The notes under the pieces: generated by a model | Told to the model about the DNA's origin: nothing | What the model saw: only the letters and a program-made list of their open reading frames with translations | Database searches by the model: none | Source: an uncultured Bacteroidales bacterium | GTDB lineage: Bacteria; Bacteroidota; Bacteroidia; Bacteroidales; Paludibacteraceae | Length of the DNA stretch: 64,000 nt | Assembly (NCBI GenBank): GCA_902766045.1 | Contig: CACXCA010000025.1 | Span: forward strand, 62,001-126,000 | Direction of reading: 5' to 3' | Made by a program: the position numbers and the translations under genes | Part shown: positions 18,870 to 27,495 of the stretch, one piece after another | Layout: each line of letters begins with the position of its first letter | How positions within the stretch are numbered: the stretch's first letter is position 1

Positions 18870-19925
18870 CTATTGATAGTATTCTATTTTACGTAGTTCA
18901 ATCCAATGTCTTGTTTTGAATGGATAGTCGTTAAAGACAGCAAATTGACTGATCTTATCTGCTTTATCCCAGTCGTTTTGCCAGTCGATGACCATTTGCC
19001 ATGATTCAATGTCAGTAGCGGTAATATTTGTCTTGTCTTCTTTCTCTTGTCCCTCTTGCAGACATAATTTGCCTTTGTAGTAGGTCTCTCGACAAAGGCG
19101 GACAGTCCAGTTTCCATGGTTGTCGCTGTCAATCGTGGTGAATGATCTGTAATAAAGATAGGGGTCGCCATAGCTGATTCCGCTCATTTCGTAAGAAGTG
19201 AACACATCGTCTTTGGTTTTGCACATTACTTTATATCCATAATCATCGCCACATACGGTATAGTATTTGACGAATCCATTTTCATCGTAAAAATATCGGC
19301 TGCCGATTTTCCCATCTTCACTTATGACGAGGTCTCTGATTCGTTTGTTGGGATACCGCTTAATTGCATAGCCTTTTTTGTCTTTTAGTTTCCAGTTGTT
19401 GTAGAATATGTTACCATCAATAAAACTACCATTTCTGTCATAGTTTGTATGCTCTGTGTATTTATACGCTTGGGTATTGAAGGGCTCATAAGTCACTTCC
19501 CAAGAATCATCCTTCAACATTCTTTTTGAGACATAAGGGCGGAATACGGTGTGGGTGGATTTGACGTGTCCTCTCAGATAGTTCATTTTTAAATCGGCAG
19601 AATAGAATGCATCTTTTTCATCTACCAGTAGGTCTGGGTGATACCTTAGAATGTCGGTTGTTGATGCATGACCTTTCGAGGAATCTCGTCTGAATCCAAT
19701 TAATTTCGTTTGTAACCCATATAATGTGGTGTCATAGTAATATTGAATGACGGAATCGGATATGCCTATGATGGATAATGAGTCGGATAGAGAGCCTGAA
19801 AGAGAATCAGATTCTACTGCTTCAGTGTTAGACTGTGTGTTTGTTTCATGACGGCAAGAAATTGACAGAATTATTGCTAATACTGTGAATATGAATGTGT
19901 TCCGTAAGTAAAAAAATACCTTCAT
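18870..19925 (-). CDS. Lipoprotein of unknown function
   Basis: The 351-residue protein has a lipoprotein signal peptide ending LSISC (Cys24). A Ser/Asp/Glu-rich linker (about 30-55) follows, then a globular part rich in Tyr, Asp and Lys. Phrases such as NYDRNGSFIDGNIFYNNWKLKDKKGYAIKRYPNKRIRDLVISEDGKIGSRYFYDENG read like short beta-hairpins, loosely similar to YD/MORN-like repeated strands, but no family is recognised with confidence. It stands alone: it is convergent to the lysR gene and divergent from the WG-repeat gene, with a 266-bp gap that carries the latter's promoter. It is probably anchored in the periplasm or at the surface. Confidence 0.7.
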   Translation of the reverse strand: MKVFFYLRNTFIFTVLAIILSISCRHETNTQSNTEAVESDSLSGSLSDSLSIIGISDSVIQYYYDTTLYGLQTKLIGFRRDSSKGHASTTDILRYHPDLLVDEKDAFYSADLKMNYLRGHVKSTHTVFRPYVSKRMLKDDSWEVTYEPFNTQAYKYTEHTNYDRNGSFIDGNIFYNNWKLKDKKGYAIKRYPNKRIRDLVISEDGKIGSRYFYDENGFVKYYTVCGDDYGYKVMCKTKDDVFTSYEMSGISYGDPYLYYRSFTTIDSDNHGNWTVRLCRETYYKGKLCLQEGQEKEDKTNITATDIESWQMVIDWQNDWDKADKISQFAVFNDYPFKTRHWIELRKIEYYQ

Positions 19926-20053
19926 CTTGTGATATGTTGTTTTATTGATAGAATAATCGTCTGAATAGTTTTCTAAGTGAATACAAAAATAAGAAAAAAA
20001 GTAATTTTTCCAAGAATATTAGATAGAAACTAGGCAGAGATTGATTCGTGAGT

Positions 20054-20084
20054 TTGTATAATATAAACATATTCATTATTTTTG
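20054..20084 (+). promoter_or_regulatory. Promoter upstream of WG-repeat gene
   Basis: TTG at 20054-20056 and TATTTTTG at 20077-20084 have a 20-bp spacer, a good Bacteroidota match. It implies a 5' leader of about 100 nt before the start at 20192. Confidence 0.6.
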
Positions 20085-20191
20085 CTTGTGTCATTAAAAT
20101 TGGAGTTCGATGAATGTTTGTGATGAATAATTTGTTGCTTGGAACTCGCGATAATATATAGATAACGTTTATTTTACAAGGTAATAATAGG

Positions 20192-22189
20192 ATGAAGAGA
20201 AAAGTTATTCTTTGTTTTTTGTGTTTTTTAGGACTAAGTTCTTATGCACAGAGTGATCATGTTGATATGCCATTGGGCATGCGTATAGCTACTTTGCGTT
20301 ATGCTGAGGTGGATATGCCTCAAGGAAATTTTTTGCCAGTCTGGCAAAGTGACAAGTGTGGATTCTTGTCGTTGGAGGGAGAGGTCATTCTGCCACCTAC
20401 TTATGATAAGGATAAATCCAATGTTAAATATCCTGCAGATTATCGATTCAGAAATGGCTTTATGAAGGTTCTGAAGAATGGGAAATATGGATTCATTAAT
20501 TCGGAAGCTAAAGAAGTGATTTCTTGTAAATATGATGATGCACGTGATTTCTCTGAGGGAAGAGCTGCGGTTAAGATAGATGGACTTTGGGGCTTTATTG
20601 ATGAACAAGGAAAGATTGTTGTTGAAGCAGGATACAAAGAGGTCTATTCTTACTCTTCGGGGATGGCTGCTGTGGTGAACGAACAGGATTCTGTGGGTTT
20701 TATAGATCAGTTTGGCTTGCTCACTATTCCCTTTTATTATGATAAAGTAGAAAATATAGCGTTTATTGATTCATTATGTTCCGTTAGAAAATTAGGTGCG
20801 GAATTTACCATCAATAAAATAGGAGAAAAGGTGGATGTTGCTCTTCCGAAGAAACGTGAGGCCGCTGTTCGTCAATATTCATCATCGAAATTGAATGTGA
20901 CAGAAATGTGTGAACAAGCTCCTGTTGTCTTTGATGAGTTGAAACCTTTCCAGAATGGATTCGCTGTTGTCATGCAGAAGAATCAGACAGGAGGGAAAAT
21001 GTATGGAATCTTATCATCCAAAGGAGAAATGATTGTTCCTTGCGAATATGATCAAATAGAGGGTCCTTATTCGTCTGTCGTACAGTATTTTATTGTAGAA
21101 CGGAATGGTGCGCTGGGTGCTATAAAAACGGATGGTAGCAGTTTCCTTCCTTGCGAATATGAGAAAGTGTTCCCTAATGGTACACAATTGATTATGGTTC
21201 AGAAGAATGGATTGAAAGGATTCGTAGATAAAAAAGGAGCTGTTGTTGTTCCATGTCAATACGAAAATGCTGCGGAGTTTAATGCTTCCGTTACGGGTGT
21301 AGCCGTGCAGAAGAAAGATAAGACAGTTTGGAATTTCATCAATCAAAAGGGTGAAGTAGTGGCAACTCCTGAGTATGATGAGATATTGCCTTTCTGTAAT
21401 GGCGTGTGTCCTGTGAAGAAAAAAGGCAAATGGGGCTTTGTAGATGAACAGATGAAACCGTTCTCTTCATTTAAATATGATTATTCATTCTCGGATGTTA
21501 GAGAGAAATGGTCATATCAGTGGTCTAAGTCTGATTTGATTCCTGTCTCAAAAGAGGGGAAGTTTGGTTATATAAACAAAATGGGCAAGGAGGTTATCCC
21601 ATGTCAGTTCGAGGATGCGTTGGCATTTACGAACAGTGGATTGGCACGTGTGCAAAAAGGTGGAAAATATGGCTTCATAAATGAAAAAGGAGTGATAGTG
21701 ATTCCTTGTCAATATGAAAAGGCAACCTCCTTTAGAAAAGATTTTGCCGTTGTGACAAAATCAGGCGTGAAATATACATTGGATAAAAATGGAGTAGAAA
21801 AGCGAAATGAGAATGTCACGGAAGAAACGGAGGTTCTTTGTCAGATACAGGTTGTGGAAAAGAATGGATTGTTCGGTATCAAATCGGACGATGGAAAGAT
21901 GTTGACTGCCTGTGTGTTTGACCAAATAGAGTCGTTTGAGGCAGGTTATGCTCCTGTTAAGATTGTCAATCGTTGGGGTGTGATTGATTGCACGGGTAAG
22001 ATTGTCGTTCCCTGTTTGTATGATGATGTGAAATACAATGGAGAAGGATTGTTCTCCGTGAAAGTGGCAGGGAAACGAGGTGTGATAAACACCAAAGGAC
22101 AATCCTTGCTGAAAGGTGATACGAAGATGGTAAAATGGATGTCGTTGAAAGAAAAGAATATCTCAGTGACACCGAGTCAAGAAAAGTAA
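20192..22189 (+). CDS. Exported WG-repeat protein
   Basis: The 665-residue protein has a signal peptide (MKRKVILCFLCFLGLSSYAQ). At least eight to ten WG repeats fill the rest: for example GKYGFINSEAKEVISCKYDD, GLWGFIDEQGKIVVEAGYKE, GKWGFVDEQMKPFSSFKYD, GKYGFINEKGVIVIPCQYEK and NRWGVIDCTGKIVVPCLYDD. The repeats form small beta-units whose role in bacteria is generally unknown; envelope location is inferred from the signal peptide. A stretch at ~205-250 (KRE..VRQYSSSKLNVTEMCEQ) breaks the repeat array into two blocks. It is monocistronic by layout. Confidence 0.85.
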   Translation: MKRKVILCFLCFLGLSSYAQSDHVDMPLGMRIATLRYAEVDMPQGNFLPVWQSDKCGFLSLEGEVILPPTYDKDKSNVKYPADYRFRNGFMKVLKNGKYGFINSEAKEVISCKYDDARDFSEGRAAVKIDGLWGFIDEQGKIVVEAGYKEVYSYSSGMAAVVNEQDSVGFIDQFGLLTIPFYYDKVENIAFIDSLCSVRKLGAEFTINKIGEKVDVALPKKREAAVRQYSSSKLNVTEMCEQAPVVFDELKPFQNGFAVVMQKNQTGGKMYGILSSKGEMIVPCEYDQIEGPYSSVVQYFIVERNGALGAIKTDGSSFLPCEYEKVFPNGTQLIMVQKNGLKGFVDKKGAVVVPCQYENAAEFNASVTGVAVQKKDKTVWNFINQKGEVVATPEYDEILPFCNGVCPVKKKGKWGFVDEQMKPFSSFKYDYSFSDVREKWSYQWSKSDLIPVSKEGKFGYINKMGKEVIPCQFEDALAFTNSGLARVQKGGKYGFINEKGVIVIPCQYEKATSFRKDFAVVTKSGVKYTLDKNGVEKRNENVTEETEVLCQIQVVEKNGLFGIKSDDGKMLTACVFDQIESFEAGYAPVKIVNRWGVIDCTGKIVVPCLYDDVKYNGEGLFSVKVAGKRGVINTKGQSLLKGDTKMVKWMSLKEKNISVTPSQEK

Positions 22190-22256
22190 GATGTTGCTTA
22201 TTTGGTTGTGTTAGAAAGATGGCTCTTTCCAACAAAAAGAAATTGTCGCATATAAT

Positions 22257-22286
22257 TTGTTGAGATAGAATAAAATTTTATTTTTG
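22257..22286 (+). promoter_or_regulatory. Promoter of frr-rsgA-kinase operon
   Basis: TTG at 22257-22259 and TATTTTTG at 22279-22286 with a 19-bp spacer fit the Bacteroidota consensus; frr starts 57 bp downstream. Confidence 0.65.
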
Positions 22287-22342
22287 CGTTCTAATTTTAG
22301 TTAGGAAGATTCGAAGTTTTAAATTTATTAGTTTGAAGAATT

Positions 22343-22903
22343 ATGGCAGAAGTTAAAGAATATTTCAAAGCGGCAGAAGATAAGATGTCGCAAGCAATAT
22401 CTCATTTGGACGATTCATTGGCACATATTCGTGCAGGTAAGGCGAATGTGCGCATCTTGGATCCTGTTCGTGTTGATTATTATGGAAGTATCGTGCCATT
22501 GTCAAATGTGGCAACCATCACGACACCAGATGCACGTACAATCAGTATTCAGCCTTGGGAAAAGAAGATGATTTCTGAAATAGAAAAAGCAATCATGAAT
22601 TCTGAGGTTGGTATTACCCCTGAGAATAATGGAGAGATCATCCGTTTGTCTATTCCTCCTTTGACAGAGGAGCGTCGTAAGACATTGGTGAAACAAGCTA
22701 GAAACGAAGGTGAGGATGCTAAGGTGAGTGTACGTAATGCACGTCGCGATGCAATCGATGGATTGAAAAAGGAGATAAAGAATGGCTTGTCAGAGGATTC
22801 TGAAAAAGATGCTGAGGGAGAAGTTCAGAAGATTCATGATCGTTATATCAAGAAGATAGAAGAACTTTTGGAGGCAAAGGAAAAAGAAATAATGACAGTC
22901 TAA
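22343..22903 (+). CDS. frr: Ribosome recycling factor
   Basis: At 186 residues it has the usual length. RRF, with EF-G, splits post-termination ribosomes. Recognised by [22 protein letters not shown] near the N-terminus, [18 protein letters not shown] in the beta-domain, and the helical C-terminal part [20 protein letters not shown]...[14 protein letters not shown]. It is followed after 9 bp by rsgA, so two ribosome-related genes share the transcript. Confidence 0.97.
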   Translation: MAEVKEYFKAAEDKMSQAISHLDDSLAHIRAGKANVRILDPVRVDYYGSIVPLSNVATITTPDARTISIQPWEKKMISEIEKAIMNSEVGITPENNGEIIRLSIPPLTEERRKTLVKQARNEGEDAKVSVRNARRDAIDGLKKEIKNGLSEDSEKDAEGEVQKIHDRYIKKIEELLEAKEKEIMTV

Positions 22904-22912
22904 TTTTTCCAG

Positions 22913-23836
22913 ATGATTGGTCTGATAGTAAGAAATACGGGAAGTAGTTATTTGGTGAGAACAGCGGACAATATGTTCGTTGAATGTAGAGTGAAAGGTA
23001 ATTTCCGTATTAAAGGCATAAAGAGTACGAACCCGGTTGCTGTTGGCGATCGGGTTTCTTTTGAGGTAATGGCGGATGGTATAGGGTGGATAACAGACAT
23101 TGAAGAGCGGAAAAACTATATCATACGACGACCTGCAAACTTGTCAAAACAGCTTCATATAATTGCTTCTAACGTGGATCAACTGATGCTGATTGTGACA
23201 GTCAATCATCCAGAGACATCAACTGTGTTTATTGATAGAGTCCTGGCTACGGCTGAGGCATATCAGGTGCCAGCTACAGTCGTGATCAATAAAATTGATT
23301 TATATACAGCGGAGGAATTGGATTATATGAATGCTCTTACTGTGTTATATGAATCGATTGGATATGAGGTGGTGAGTATCTCTGCGAAGAGTGGAACGAA
23401 TATTGACAAATTGTTGTCAATGCTGAAGGGAAAGACGACATTGTTGTCAGGCAATTCAGGTGTTGGCAAATCATCTATCATAAATATTCTATCAGCGGGT
23501 GAAGTGGCTAAGACAGGAAATATATCTGACGTACATAACAAAGGAATGCATACGACGACTTTCTCTGAGATGTATGAAATTGATGCGGATAGTTATCTGA
23601 TAGATACTCCAGGCATAAAGGGGTTTGGAACAATTGATTTTCAAAAGGAGGAAGTGGGCCATTTTTTCCCTGAAATATTCAACTATTCGAAGGATTGCAA
23701 GTTTGGTAATTGCACGCATATTCATGAACCAGGATGTGCGGTGCGGAAAGCGTTGGAAGAACACTTGATAAGTGAGTCCAGATATACCAGTTATTTAAGT
23801 ATATTAGAAGATTGTGAAGAAAGTAAGTATCGATAA
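22913..23836 (+). CDS. rsgA: Ribosome small-subunit GTPase RsgA
   Basis: This 307-residue circularly permuted GTPase assists late 30S maturation. An N-terminal OB fold (about 1-70) is followed by the permuted G motifs: NKID (G4), then GNSGVGKSS (G1, P-loop), then DTPG (G3). A C-terminal zinc knuckle is visible as C-x4-C-x-H-x4-C in [14 protein letters not shown]. It lies between frr and the histidine kinase gene with gaps of 9 and 3 bp. Confidence 0.96.
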   Translation: MIGLIVRNTGSSYLVRTADNMFVECRVKGNFRIKGIKSTNPVAVGDRVSFEVMADGIGWITDIEERKNYIIRRPANLSKQLHIIASNVDQLMLIVTVNHPETSTVFIDRVLATAEAYQVPATVVINKIDLYTAEELDYMNALTVLYESIGYEVVSISAKSGTNIDKLLSMLKGKTTLLSGNSGVGKSSIINILSAGEVAKTGNISDVHNKGMHTTTFSEMYEIDADSYLIDTPGIKGFGTIDFQKEEVGHFFPEIFNYSKDCKFGNCTHIHEPGCAVRKALEEHLISESRYTSYLSILEDCEESKYR

Positions 23837-23839
23837 GCC

Positions 23840-25000
23840 GTGCAAATCACATTTGATAATTTTCGAAATATAAAGTATCTATTCTCTCTGGTGGCAGTCT
23901 GTATTGTCGCTCTGTCAGTCTATTTCACCAATAAACTGGCGGATGATATGGCGGCAGAGGAACATCAGAGGATTGAATTGTGGGCTGAGGCTACGCGTCT
24001 GTTAGTCACCGATGTCTCTGGCTCCGATTTCTCTTTTATTTTGAAGGTGATCGAGGAAAACCATTCCATTCCAGTGATGATTGCAGATGCAGATGATGAC
24101 GTGATTTCGTATCGAAATATTGTTATAGACACGCAAGACACAGTCTCTTTTCTGAAGGATAAATTAAATGAACTGAAGAATGGACATGAACCGATTGTGA
24201 TGAAGCTGGATGAGGATTTCTATCAGTATTTGTATTATGATGATTCTATCTTGTTAAAGAAACTGGCGTTTTATCCTTATGTGCAGGGCGGTATTATTGT
24301 TGTATTTTTCTGCGTGCTCTTCTTCTTCTTTGCGAGTGCTAAGAAATCTGAACAGAACCGTTTGTGGGTGGGATTGTCGAAAGAGACGGCACATCAGTTG
24401 GGAACTCCTATTTCATCATTGATGGCATGGATGGAGTTGATCAAAGAGGGGACGATCGTGGATGATATGGTTCCTGAGATGGAAAAAGATGTGAACAGGT
24501 TGCAGATCATAGCGGAACGATTCTCTAAGATTGGTTCGGTGCCGGAATTGACTCCAGTGTGTTTGAAAGAGGTGGTGGACTCAACACTGACATATATGCA
24601 GAAACGGACATCCAGCAAAATCATCATATCATCTGTTTATGCTGATTCGGACGATCCGTTGTATGTGATGATGAATGCACCTCTTTTTGCTTGGGTGTTG
24701 GAAAACTTATGTAAAAATGCAATCGATGCTATTGCGAAGGAGGGAAGAATAACGGTATATGTGACGAGAGAGAATAATAATACGGTATGCGTTGATGTTC
24801 AGGATACAGGAAGAGGAATCCCTAAGTCAAAATTTAAAACGGTCTTTAATCCGGGCTTCACAACTAAAAAAAGAGGATGGGGATTAGGTCTCTCGTTAGT
24901 AAAACGTATCGTTGAAGAGTATCATCATGGGAAAATTTTCGTGAAGCAATCAGAGGTAGGGAAGGGGACGACATTTAGAATCTTGTTGCAAGGAAAATGA
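23840..25000 (+). CDS. Membrane sensor histidine kinase, no partner regulator nearby
   Basis: The protein has 386 residues with two transmembrane helices (about 12-30 and 148-167) framing a ~115-residue extracytoplasmic sensor region. The dimerization/phosphoacceptor motif is SKETAHQLGTPISS with His185. The ATPase domain shows NLCKNAIDAI (N box), DTGRGIP (G1), F box FNPGFTTKK and GWGLGLSLVKRI (G2). The GTG start at 23840, 3 bp after the rsgA stop, is preferred because the first ATG lies after the first membrane helix. No response regulator is adjacent, so its output is unknown. Transcription with frr-rsgA suggests constitutive, growth-linked expression. Confidence 0.88.
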   Translation: MQITFDNFRNIKYLFSLVAVCIVALSVYFTNKLADDMAAEEHQRIELWAEATRLLVTDVSGSDFSFILKVIEENHSIPVMIADADDDVISYRNIVIDTQDTVSFLKDKLNELKNGHEPIVMKLDEDFYQYLYYDDSILLKKLAFYPYVQGGIIVVFFCVLFFFFASAKKSEQNRLWVGLSKETAHQLGTPISSLMAWMELIKEGTIVDDMVPEMEKDVNRLQIIAERFSKIGSVPELTPVCLKEVVDSTLTYMQKRTSSKIIISSVYADSDDPLYVMMNAPLFAWVLENLCKNAIDAIAKEGRITVYVTRENNNTVCVDVQDTGRGIPKSKFKTVFNPGFTTKKRGWGLGLSLVKRIVEEYHHGKIFVKQSEVGKGTTFRILLQGK

Positions 25001-25215
25001 TTCGGAGATATTGCTGCCCTATTATAGATAACTGTTGTGTGCGGAAAGAAATGGTGACTAACAGAACGAAACCTATGGTGTGATTTGAATGAAAAGAGTG
25101 GAATATTGTTCTAATGTTGTGTGTTAATAGGTTGAAATATAGTCATTTAGATTGTTTTTTGGATATTTTTTGTAAAAAATGCCTGTCGAAAGGGATTTTG
25201 TATTGGTAAATTTTG

Positions 25216-25223
25216 TAATTTTG
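25216..25223 (+). promoter_or_regulatory. Putative -7 element of DUF177-rpmF operon
   Basis: TAATTTTG matches TAnnTTTG and lies 17 bp before the DUF177 start. A TTG at 25198-25200 is only 15 bp away, shorter than usual. The preceding 200 bp after the kinase gene show no gene. Confidence 0.45.
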
Positions 25224-25240
25224 CGGAGTTTTTGGAGACC

Positions 25241-25795
25241 ATGCAGATGGATAAGGCGGAAACATATATAATACCATTAAAGGATTTGTCTTTAGGGAAT
25301 CATGAATATGATTTTTTGTTAGAAGATGAGTTTTTTGAGAGAATAGATGCTCCTGAGGTAAAAAAAGGGAGTGTAAAAGTGAATGTTTCATTGAAGAAGA
25401 CATCTCATTCATTTGAAATAAGCTTTTATTCAAAAGGTTTTGTGTATGTCCCTTGTGATCGTTGCTTGGAAGACATGAAGCAGGAGATTGAGACGGAGAA
25501 TCAATTGGTCGTCAAATTTGGTGATGCGTATGAGGAGGTGGATGAGACATTGATTGTCGTTCCGGAGTATCCTGGGGAGATAGATCTCTCATGGTATATG
25601 TATGAGTTTATTGCATTAGATATACCAATGAGACATGTTCATCCTGAGGGGGAGTGTTCGGAAGAGATGGCTTCGAAATTGAGGGGCTATTTGCGGGAAG
25701 AACGAGGTGAAGGTGAGGATGAGAATGAAAGTGGAGAGATTGATCCTCGGTGGAGCGGACTTCAGAAACTATTAGAAGATAAAGGAAACAACTAA
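25241..25795 (+). CDS. DUF177/YceD-family protein
   Basis: The 184-residue protein, counted from the ATG at 25241 (a second ATG is at 25247; a TTG at 25232 is less likely), belongs to the YceD family, linked in bacteria and plants to 23S rRNA accumulation. The diagnostic middle part is FVYVPCDRCLEDMKQEIETENQLVVKFG with a CxxC pair, followed by the acidic IDLSWYMYEFIALDIPMRHVHPEGEC. The gene sits 37 bp before rpmF, the neighbour conserved in most bacteria. The C-terminal ~40 residues are highly acidic and Glu/Gly-rich. Confidence 0.9.
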   Translation: MQMDKAETYIIPLKDLSLGNHEYDFLLEDEFFERIDAPEVKKGSVKVNVSLKKTSHSFEISFYSKGFVYVPCDRCLEDMKQEIETENQLVVKFGDAYEEVDETLIVVPEYPGEIDLSWYMYEFIALDIPMRHVHPEGECSEEMASKLRGYLREERGEGEDENESGEIDPRWSGLQKLLEDKGNN

Positions 25796-25832
25796 TAAAA
25801 TAGATAATAACTAATTTAAAAATAAAAACAAA

Positions 25833-26021
25833 ATGGCACATCCTAAGCGAAGACAAGGAAAAACAAGAGGAGCTAAGAGAAGAACTCATTATAAGGCAGA
25901 GGCTCCTACATTGGCAGTATGCCCTAATTGTGGTGCATTGTATTTGTATCACCGTGTATGTGGTGAATGTGGTTATTACCGTGGAATGGTGGCAATAAAG
26001 AAAGAAGAAGCTGCTGTTTAA
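25833..26021 (+). CDS. rpmF: 50S ribosomal protein L32
   Basis: A 62-residue ribosomal protein. MAHPKRRQGKTRGAKRRTHY is the basic RNA-binding start. Cys30/Cys33 and Cys43/Cys46 (CPNC ... CGEC) form a zinc ribbon, so this is the Cys-containing (C+) form. In many bacteria plsX/fabH follow; here the next gene is a phosphatase after a hairpin, so the ancestral lipid-synthesis neighbourhood is missing. Confidence 0.97.
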   Translation: MAHPKRRQGKTRGAKRRTHYKAEAPTLAVCPNCGALYLYHRVCGECGYYRGMVAIKKEEAAV

Positions 26022-26048
26022 TTTTTCCTAGGTAACAACAAAAGATAA

Positions 26049-26086
26049 GAGGAGAATCTTCGGGTTTTCCTCATTTCTTGTTTTAT
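26049..26086 (+). terminator. Possible terminator after rpmF
   Basis: GAGGAGAA / TTTTCCTC (8 bp with one G-U) encloses an 8-nt loop, followed by ATTTCTTGTTTT. The T-run is interrupted. Confidence 0.45.
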
Positions 26087-26115
26087 ATGTAATCTATTTT
26101 TAGTGAATCTTGTGT

Positions 26116-26730
26116 ATGACGCGATTATATCTTGTAAGGCACGGTCAAACTTTTTTTAATGTTGAGCGACGTATTCAGGGACAGATGGAATCTGATCTTA
26201 CTCAGGAAGGAGAACAGCAAGCTGTTGCGCTTCGAAAAAAGCTATCGGATATATCGTTTTCTGCTTTATATGTTAGTCCGTTGCGTCGTACGCGTCGAAC
26301 TGCGGAGCTGTTGACGCAAGGTTTTGGACTGACACCTATCTATTCGGATGCATTGAAAGAGGTGCTGATGGGTGACTGGCAAGGTGTTCTGGTGTCTGAT
26401 CTTGAAAAAAATTATGCGGAAGAATTGGATGTGTTTTGGCATCATCCGGAACAATTCTCGCGACCTACATGTGAAACATATCTACAGGTTCGGAATCGTG
26501 CAGCAGCTTTGATGGAGGAGATAGCCCAGAAACATGTTGGACAGAATGTGCTGATTGTCACCCACGGAGCTTTGCTGAAAACTCTTTATACCTACTTCAA
26601 ATATCAACCTATCCATGATGTAGCAAATGCCCCTCATCCACACTCCACAGGTTTATGCGTGGTGGAGAAAAGAGATGGCGTCTGGGCTGTATTGGATTGG
26701 GATAATGTGGATCATTTGTTGCATGCATAA
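26116..26730 (+). CDS. Histidine phosphatase (phosphoglycerate-mutase-like) family protein
   Basis: The protein has 204 residues from the ATG at 26116; the TTG at 26110 is less likely. The catalytic RHG motif is LVRHGQT with His9; other family residues are SPLRRTRRTAE, the acidic residue region KEVLMGDWQG, and the second His in IVTHGALLKTL. The family includes cofactor-dependent phosphoglycerate mutases, alpha-ribazole phosphatase (CobC) and broad phosphatases. The sequence does not decide among them, and no cobalamin genes are near. It ends 12 bp from the convergent radical SAM gene, without a clear terminator. Confidence 0.88.
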   Translation: MTRLYLVRHGQTFFNVERRIQGQMESDLTQEGEQQAVALRKKLSDISFSALYVSPLRRTRRTAELLTQGFGLTPIYSDALKEVLMGDWQGVLVSDLEKNYAEELDVFWHHPEQFSRPTCETYLQVRNRAAALMEEIAQKHVGQNVLIVTHGALLKTLYTYFKYQPIHDVANAPHPHSTGLCVVEKRDGVWAVLDWDNVDHLLHA

Positions 26731-26742
26731 GACAAGAGTGCA

Positions 26743-27495
26743 TTACGGCAGACAGTAATCGTTTACCCAAGATATTTTGTCCAATGCTTTTTGTAAACCG
26801 TTGTAATCCAGTGTTTCTAATGGTTCTTTTCCTTTGGTGAAACTGCAGGAGTTTACTTTCTTGTCCCATGATACGGAGCAGAAATTCTGTGGACGGGTAC
26901 ATCTCAGCAAGCAGGAAGGACTCTGGAAAGGTTTCCCTCCAGCTACGGTGGCTAATTCTTTGGCGGAGGGAGTGTTCGCGTAGCGTTGCGGGACAAGGAT
27001 GATCTGCTCTGATGATAAAATTTTCAGCATCCTTTGGTAGGCGATCCTTGCATTCTCCAAATTGTCTCTACCCACCAAAAGATTTACCCCTGGTTTAATC
27101 CCTATGCCTGCGATTCTTGCGAGTAGGGTCTCTACTCTCTCGATTTCCGCTGGATTGTTTGGACGATGGATGGTGACATGGATCTTGTCAGGCTTGCAAT
27201 TGACCAATCTTTCCCATACTTTATCGTCTTCCAACGGGAGTCCATTGGATGTGACGGAGAGATAACACAATGGATAAAGCGCCTCGATCACCTCAAAGAT
27301 GCCTTCGTACTCAAAGGGTTCGCCTCCGCCTAAGGAGATGGCTTTCACATCTCCACTTTGGATGCAGTCGGTTGCAAAAGCGATGACTTCCTGTGGCTTC
27401 CAAAGCGTGTTGCCGTCGCGTGAGCTGTGGTTGTAGCAAAACGAGCACTGTTTACTGCAATAATTGGATAAATCGATGGAGAGAAGTTCAATCAT
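26743..27495 (-). CDS. Radical SAM protein of unknown substrate
   Basis: The 250-residue protein carries the 4Fe-4S/SAM motif C-x3-C-x2-C at Cys13, Cys17 and Cys20 (NYCSKQCSFCYN). The barrel motif ISLGGGEPFEYEG (GGEP) and VTSNGLP follow. The C-terminal part holds more Cys residues (CLLRCTRPQNFCSV...VNSCSFTKG), which looks like a reduced SPASM/twitch-type auxiliary cluster region. The start overlaps the end of the upstream 487-residue gene by 8 bp, so the two are translationally coupled. Radical SAM proteins with such C-terminal Cys often modify peptides or act as sporadic maturases; no precursor peptide was recognised here. Confidence 0.85.
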   Translation of the reverse strand: MIELLSIDLSNYCSKQCSFCYNHSSRDGNTLWKPQEVIAFATDCIQSGDVKAISLGGGEPFEYEGIFEVIEALYPLCYLSVTSNGLPLEDDKVWERLVNCKPDKIHVTIHRPNNPAEIERVETLLARIAGIGIKPGVNLLVGRDNLENARIAYQRMLKILSSEQIILVPQRYANTPSAKELATVAGGKPFQSPSCLLRCTRPQNFCSVSWDKKVNSCSFTKGKEPLETLDYNGLQKALDKISWVNDYCLP

